NCBI GenBank assembly: GCA_037954665.1
Contig: JBBMOL010000023.1
Location: 2,356,001-2,420,000 of the forward strand
Direction of reading: 5' to 3'
DNA: 64,000 nt
Origin: Laguncularia racemosa
Taxonomy: Eukaryota > Streptophyta > Magnoliopsida > Myrtales > Combretaceae
Each line of letters begins with the position of its first letter. Within the stretch, counting starts at the first letter, position 1. Of the stretch, positions 58,791 through 64,000 are shown one piece after another. The notes below the pieces were generated by a model. It had not been told where the DNA came from. It made no database searches and was given only the letters and a program-made list of their open reading frames with translations. Position numbers and translations under genes: made by a program.

Positions 58791-60112
58791 TTGATGTCCT
58801 ACTCACTCTAAGTGCGGACATCGTTGGATTTGAAAAACTAAAGGAGCTATACGAAGGGGATGGAGACTTCAAAGAAACGTGGACTAAATGTGCCAACAGA
58901 GAACCTTGTGACGACTACCATATCCACGATGGATACTTAATGAAAGGGAATCAACTGTGCATCCCTGAGTCATCTTTATGGGAAAAGCTTATCCGAGACC
59001 TGTACGGTGGGGGATTGGCAGGACATATGGGTAGAGATAAGACCTTACCTGCAGTTACCGAAATGTATTTTTGGCCTCGGTTAAGGAGGGATGTGTATAG
59101 AATTGTGGAAAGCTGTTATATTTGCCAAGTGTCGAAAGGGCAATCCCAAAACACTGGCCTATATACCCCTCTTCTCGTGCCGGCGAACATTTGGGAGGAT
59201 CTGTCGATGGACTTTATACTTGGTTTACCTCGTACCCAACGAGGTGCTGACTCTGTTTTTGTTGTAGTTGACAGGTTTTCCAAGATGGCTCACTTTATCC
59301 CTTGCAGAAAGACCGTTGATGTATGGGCAATCGCACGGTTATTCTTCAAGGAAGTGGTGCGTCTACATGGGGTCCCAAAGTCCATTACCTCCGACAGAGA
59401 TAGCAAATTCCTTAGCCACTTTTGCAGGACTCTCTGGTATATGTTTGACTCATCTCTGAACTACAGTAGCACAGCTCATCCTCAAACTGATGGTCAAACG
59501 GAGGTAACCAATCGGACCCTCAGAAACCTCATTAGAAGTATTTGCCGTGAGAAGTCAGGGCAGTGGGATCAAGCGTTAGCTCAAGCCGAATTCGCTTATA
59601 ATAGTTCCGTCCACTGAACTATTGGAAGGTCACCGTTCTCAGTGGTATATACCAAAACACCACAATACGCGTTGGACTTGATCAAATTACCTAAGGACAT
59701 GGTAGGTGATGTTGCTGCTAAGCATATGGCGGAACAATGCCAAACCACCGCAACGGAGGTTAGACGGAAGATAGAGGAGGCCAACATTAGATACAAGGGG
59801 GTTGCGGATAAGTATAGATGGAAGAAACTTTTTGCCGTGGGCGATCAGGTAATGGTTTACCTTCAGAAAGAGCGTTTCCCTGCGGGCAGATACGGGAAAC
59901 TCCAACAAAAAAAATATGGGCCTTATGAGGTAGTGCGCAAGATAAACGACAACGCGTACATTGTACAACTTCCCGAAGGTATGAACATTTCTTATACATT
60001 TAATGTGGCGGATTTATCTCTTTTCCACCCCGATGACACACCGCTATATCCCGACGAGAACTCATGGTTGAGTTCTTCATTGGTGAGAGAGAATGATGCA
60101 AACACGGGCTGA
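58791..60112 (+). pseudogene. Integrase of the nested gypsy element
   Basis: The zinc-binding region keeps one histidine (AGHMGRDKT) and the cysteines of CYICQ, but the position where relatives have the first histidine (usually AHGG) reads LYGG near 59000. Catalytic residues of the D-D-E triad are present: SMDFILG near 59210, SDRDSKF near 59395, and TDGQTEV near 59490. An in-frame TGA at 59615-59617 interrupts the core after YNSSVH. The C-terminal part (GDQVMVYLQKERFPAGRYGK, TFNVADLSLFHPDD) ends at 60112, about 19 bases inside the 3' LTR. No chromodomain is evident. Confidence 0.88.
60082..60093 (+). other. Polypurine tract of the nested gypsy element
   Basis: GGTGAGAGAGAA stands directly before the TGATGCA start of the 3' LTR. 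It is purine-rich but contains one T, so it is a weak tract, and it overlaps the integrase reading frame. Confidence 0.55.
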
Positions 60113-60731
60113 TGCACGGTTGGTTACACGGTCCTGTAACATGTTAGGGGAACTTCCAGAAAGACACACGGGCTGATACACGGTTTGTTACACGATTGTG
60201 TAACATGTCAGGGGAATTTTCAAAAAGACACACAGCCTCATACACGACCAGAGGCACGGCCGTGTATTCGGCCAGGAATTCTCTCAGAAGCATACACGGT
60301 CTCCATACACGGCTAGAAACATGGCCGTGTATTCGGTCAGGATTTCTCACAGAAGTATACACGGTCTCCATACACGGCCAGGAGACACAACCGTGTATTA
60401 TGCCAGACATGTTCCCAGAAACATATACGGCTGTGAGGCACGGCCGTATATACGACAGAGAATAGACGTGTATATTAATATTTATTTTCACGTGTACGTT
60501 TATATTTCCTTTTTTATGTATTTTTACAGAGTAGTATATATACCATTATTAGGTTATTTTAGGGTTACGTTTTACTACTTATTGAAATACATTTTTGAGA
60601 AATGATTTTCTCTGTTTATCGGTTGTGCGCAACCCAGATTTCTTCAAGGAATAATTCATCGTTATTCTTAGTTGTTTGTGAGACCAATCTTGAAATCCGA
60701 TTCGTTTCGTTACGCTTTCTGCGCTGCGTTA
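60094..60731 (+). repeat. 3' LTR of the nested gypsy element
   Basis: It starts TGATGCAAACACGGG and ends GCGCTGCGTTA, with TCTTT following. It matches the 5' LTR with about 48 hand-counted substitutions and one or two single-base indels. Confidence 0.9.
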
Positions 60732-60736
60732 TCTTT

Positions 60737-61059
60737 TTAATGCCAAATGTGCTGAATGGCACTTAAATTGCATAGCTAACTCTAATGTAGAAGATGAACA
60801 TATAGCTATGAGACAGATTTATCCTTTTAAGGGAAGTAGAAGGGGATTGCCTTATTTGGCCGCTGTCAAAAAATGGTTTTGGCTCGATGCATTCAACCTA
60901 TATCTTCATTACAAAACATTTTACAGCAAGTTCAGACTCTCAGGCTTCTTCATCAGTGCCATTTTAAAGGGTTTTTGGAAGCTAATACGGAATAATAAAA
61001 CTCCTCTGAGGGATTTAGTAGATAATTATGTAACATTAATATGTTTTATTGTCTTGTTT

Positions 61060-61061
<2 letters not shown>
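60737..61061 (+). pseudogene. L1-type LINE ORF2 relic, 3' part
   Basis: This continues the LINE relic after the gypsy element. The frame reads NAKCAEWHLNCIANSNVEDE then IAMRQIYPFKGSRRGLPY, and farther on FWKLIRNNKTPLRDL, in the positions where plant LINE ORF2 has the region preceding and inside zf-RVT (W-x-WDL, FWKxIW). Removing the gypsy element and one TCTTT copy rejoins the two halves. The run of 28 T near 61062-61091 follows. Confidence 0.6.
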
Positions 61062-61091
<30 letters not shown>

Positions 61092-61095
<4 letters not shown>

Positions 61096-62289
61096 AGTTT
61101 CATGAAATAGTGTTCTCTTAATTTAGTAAATCAAACGTTTATTTGCCAATTACAACTTTTGTTTTCTTTTTTTTAGTTAGTTGATAGACTTTTGAATAAG
61201 GTAGCGGGTCGGTTGCTTGTAACTTTAAGAAGGGGGTGCATCTCTTGAATTGGGATAACATACCTTCATTCGCTTTCAAATTGCGTTGCTTTCAAATTGC
61301 GTTGCTTCGATGGTGAATGGCATAACGGTTGTCCATCTTTCTGAGTAAAAGGTGAGTAGGTCCTTAATACATTTATTTTTACTAAAATATTTTATTAATA
61401 GTGTGATATATAAAAAATGTGATTCACAAGTAGGATTAAATATAAGATCATTTTTAATATATTATAATATTAATAGAAAATATTATTAAAAATAAATATA
61501 TCAAAATACACTTATTTATTCTTCCATTTTTGTTGTCTTCTTGTTGTCTTTCGAATACATAATAATGAATAAATAAAAATAAAGAAGACTTGTATCCTTC
61601 ATTTGATATCTTAACCAATACCCTAAACACCTGTTAACATTATTCTACTAACCAACATCAATTAATCATCACATCAACCATAACTTCTGTTTTTTTAATA
61701 AATTTACCACCATTCGTTTCATTTTAACCATTATTCATTTTAGCAAATGTCGCTACAATAATTAAAAGATTAAAATAAAGGAGGAATATTTTTATTTTGT
61801 AAAGCTTACAACGTGTGGAAAAAAACAGGTACTTGTAAAATGGTGAAAAGGCTTTATTTTATTTTTCTCTGTTACCAAAGATGGAACACTCAAGTTATGT
61901 GTGAGTTTGTCATTTTAGGGCAATTTTTTTTTAAATAATTTTTTAAATATTATTATAAAATTGTAAGTTAAAACTGTAATTTTTAAATATAATAAAAATT
62001 GTATGCTAAATATATGATTTTTAATTTCTAAATTATATATTATATATGTAATTTTTTTAAATTTAAAAATTGTATATTTAATATTGATTTAGAAATTATA
62101 TATTTAATATGATTTTTGTTATATTTAAAAGTATTTGAAGAATTATTTTTTTAAAAAACCTTTTTTTTTAAACAAAAAGTTAGCCCTGTCCAACCCCTCA
62201 CAACCTCCTTTACTCTCAAAACCAAAATTAGGCCAAAAGGCCATTGTTTTTTTTTTTTTTTGTGGGGGGAAAGCCTTAGGGGCGATCAT
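61092..62289. other. Intergenic DNA upstream of cofactor B
   Basis: AT-rich. A 16-bp phrase GCTTTCAAATTGCGTT is repeated twice in tandem at about 61271-61303. Low-complexity TTTAAATAT text fills 61920-62160, and a poly-T tract at 62246-62261 is followed by GGGGGG. The promoter of the next gene should lie in its last few hundred bases, but no clear TATA box was found. Confidence 0.5.
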
Positions 62290-62412
62290 ATCTCCGTCAA
62301 GTACTGTCTAGAGGGAAGAGAACACTTGACCGTTGCTCTCGTATACCCCTAAAATCCCAATTTTCGGCGCTAACTTTTTGTTTCGCTCCGGCCTACGAAA
62401 CACTACTCACTT

Positions 62413-64000
62413 ATGGCGAGTAAACTGCAACAGATTCCGGTGGATGAATCGGTCCTTCTACGCGTCACTCATTCCAACCTCAAGACCTTCGCTTCCGATA
62501 TCCGCTTCTCACTTCAGGTACCTGCTCATTTGAAATAGAAATGTCTTCTATCAATGTGTCGATCTTGCGATCCTTCTCTGTTGTCTTATTTCAACGGAGA
62601 ACTGAATCCGCGTGTTGCATGATCCGCAGTCGAGCGTGGAGTCGGTGGAAGATAAGTTATGGAGAAAATGCGGTACTTCGGTTGATTCGATGCGGCTTGA
62701 GCTTTACGATGACGCTGGATCCAAAGTTTCGGACTTGACTGATAGTTCGAAACCTCTAGGGTTCTATTCTCCACTCGATGGGTTTGTTTCTCAGCCCCTT
62801 CACTTCTTAGTTAATTTCTATATTTTGCTTTTATGTATGTTTGTTACTTAGATGTGACATTCTTGGAACTTTTTATTCAAAACCCTAGATCATGTTTTTT
62901 CTTTAAATATGCTTTTGGCGCTTACTTGTCTGTATAAAGCGAAAAGTTCTTGGTTTTTATAAGTGAATTTTGATTCTAAAAGTCTTGTATTGCGTTGTGT
63001 AGTTTATGCATAAAAAAGAGAGTTGCTGCTGGCTTTTCTTTTTCCTGAACTTCCTTTAGATTGATTTTTGTTACTGTCACTCAATTTTTATTTTTAAAAT
63101 GGATTTATTTTTAATAACATGGCATGCATGCATTTGAGTTATAACATTTCGAAGTAAAAGATAGTCCCTTTTACGGCTTGCCAGATCTGAAAGTAGACGA
63201 AGAATGAATTTTCTTGCTAATGTAGGCATTTTTGGTAATGCTTGTGCTTTTCCCACTAATTTTATATGGAGGAATATGACATTGAAATGTCCATAGGTGA
63301 TCTCAACGTGTGAACATGTGGATGTTGAGCACTAATTACTCTTTAGGAATTTTGAAAACTCTTGGAAGCTGTCAACAATTGTTAATAACTTGTTACTTGT
63401 GTGGCTCTAGATATACGATTGTTGTAAGTATGGTGCAGTATACATTACATATTAAGTTTAAACTTGGAGTTTCTTTAAGATGGTTCAGAATGTGTGGGGC
63501 TTTATCATGCTTGATGGGCATTTATGTCTTCCGTCTTGGTGATAATGACAACATGTTTGAAAAAACAAAAAATACTGCTAGAACTTTGCATCAAACTGTG
63601 TATACTAACAATGTACAGAATTTAGCTGTGATCTCCTTCACTTATCATAATAGACAGCATTTATGCAGAGATTCCTTATCACCTGCAAAATTAAAACTAT
63701 TATGAAATAATTACATAAACTATGGAGTGCAAGCAGCTTCCCTATAATCTGGAGAGTCAATATTAAGCTTGTACTGTGTTGCGTGGTATTCTATGCTATA
63801 ACCTTACTTGGCCATAGCACCCATTGGTGCATCTCTTCATTTTCACAGATGTGCATAGTTGCTCCCAAGGTGCATAAGTTTGGCCTGAGATAGTTAAAAT
63901 TCCATGCTAACCTTTCTTTGGATTTCAGAATTTTGAAATGATTTTTTAAAATGGTAGTGTTAATGTACACAATACTCTAGACATGCAATCAATTCATGTC
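62413..64000 (+). CDS. TFCB: Tubulin-folding cofactor B, first two exons (runs off the right edge)
   Basis: Exon 1 is 62413-62517 (35 codons, MASKLQQIPVDESV) and exon 2 is 62630-62781 (50 codons plus two bases). Both splice junctions are GT-AG; intron 2 opens at 62782 and no exon 3 match was found before 64000. The 85 residues read (VLLRVTHSNLKTF, SVEDKLWRKCGTSVDSM, LELYDDAGSKVSDL, KPLGFYSPLDG) match the N-terminal ubiquitin-like domain of plant tubulin-folding cofactor B, a cytosolic factor that receives alpha-tubulin from the chaperonin and, with cofactor E, helps build tubulin dimers. The CAP-Gly domain expected at the C-terminus lies outside the window. The ATG is the first in frame, and no lesion is seen. 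Confidence 0.92.
62783..64000 (+). other. Second intron of cofactor B (at least 1.2 kb)
   Basis: T-rich intronic sequence with many stops in all frames. An AAACCCTA telo-box-like word occurs at about 62880. The frame at 63310-63705 (131 codons, non-ATG start in context) does not resemble cofactor B or any family I know and is most likely fortuitous. Confidence 0.6.

Larger units (their letters stand above)
54872..60736 (+). mobile_element. Nearly complete Ty3/gypsy retrotransposon, CRM-like pol
   Basis: The element spans 54877-60731 (5855 bp) and is flanked by the 5-bp target duplication TCTTT (54872-54876 and 60732-60736). LTRs are 639 and 638 bp. By hand count about 48 sites differ between them (roughly 7.5 percent), mostly transitions, so the insertion is not recent. 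The interior holds a primer-binding site and a single gag-pol frame with protease, reverse transcriptase, RNase H and integrase in gypsy order. Pol wording (VDRFSKMAHFIPC, RLHGVPKSITSDRDSKF, TFNVADL) and the absence of a readable chromodomain recall the CRM group of chromoviruses. Four nonsense changes and one frameshift make it non-autonomous now. Confidence 0.9.

Noticed and set aside
63310..63705. 131-codon plus-strand frame downstream of cofactor B exon 2
   Set aside because: It does not match the expected third exon of the gene (which should continue the ubiquitin-like domain) and lies in T-rich intron sequence. Treated as fortuitous.
1..64000. CRISPR arrays, bacterial operons, phage or defence systems
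   Set aside because: The window is plant nuclear DNA with spliced genes and plant retrotransposons. No regularly spaced direct repeats of CRISPR type are present.

Overview
This 64-kb window is nuclear DNA from a flowering plant, most likely a dicot. It is strongly AT-rich, protein genes are sparse and split by GT-AG introns, and most recognisable sequence is transposon debris: Ty3/gypsy, L1-type LINE, PIF/Harbinger-like, hAT-like and CACTA. Bacterial-style features (operons, ribosome binding sites, CRISPR arrays) are absent. The species cannot be named from the sequence.

Only two host genes look intact. At 47690-49894 (+) a five-exon type-A cytokinin response regulator of the ARR8/ARR9 subgroup can be assembled without a lesion (237 residues). 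At 62413 to beyond the right edge (+) are the first two exons of tubulin-folding cofactor B. A third gene-derived piece, a broken UDP-glycosyltransferase (44081-45350), lies inside what looks like a 2.0-kb PIF/Harbinger-type transposon (43503-45544) with TAA target duplications. This captured gene fragment is the most interesting item in the window.

Layout. 1-11 kb: a graveyard of old gypsy elements, with one decayed element (LTRs about 1763-2200 and 7291-7737, gag-pol relics between), LTR-like debris on both sides and an 800-bp TATACA-like low-complexity block. 11.9-21.4 kb: two diverged copies of a segment several kb long, each ending in minus-strand LINE reverse transcriptase relics; the second copy is interrupted by a CACTA-type right end with ACGTTTAAACGT-like subterminal repeats. 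21.5-43.5 kb: long AT-rich non-coding DNA with small repeats, a gypsy 3' end, a CACTA-like terminus and a 164-bp tandem duplication. 43.5-50.2 kb: the UGT-bearing transposon and the response regulator. 50.2-53.4 kb: a GGT/GAT-biased tract containing a hAT-like MITE with a perfect 8-bp target duplication. 53.5-61.0 kb: a LINE ORF2 relic (+) split by a MITE (54228-54647) and by a nearly complete 5.86-kb gypsy element (54877-60731, 5-bp target duplication TCTTT). 62.4-64 kb: the cofactor B gene.

The two host genes are unrelated in function. All coordinates, splice sites and repeat boundaries were read by eye. Family names come from remembered motifs, not database searches.
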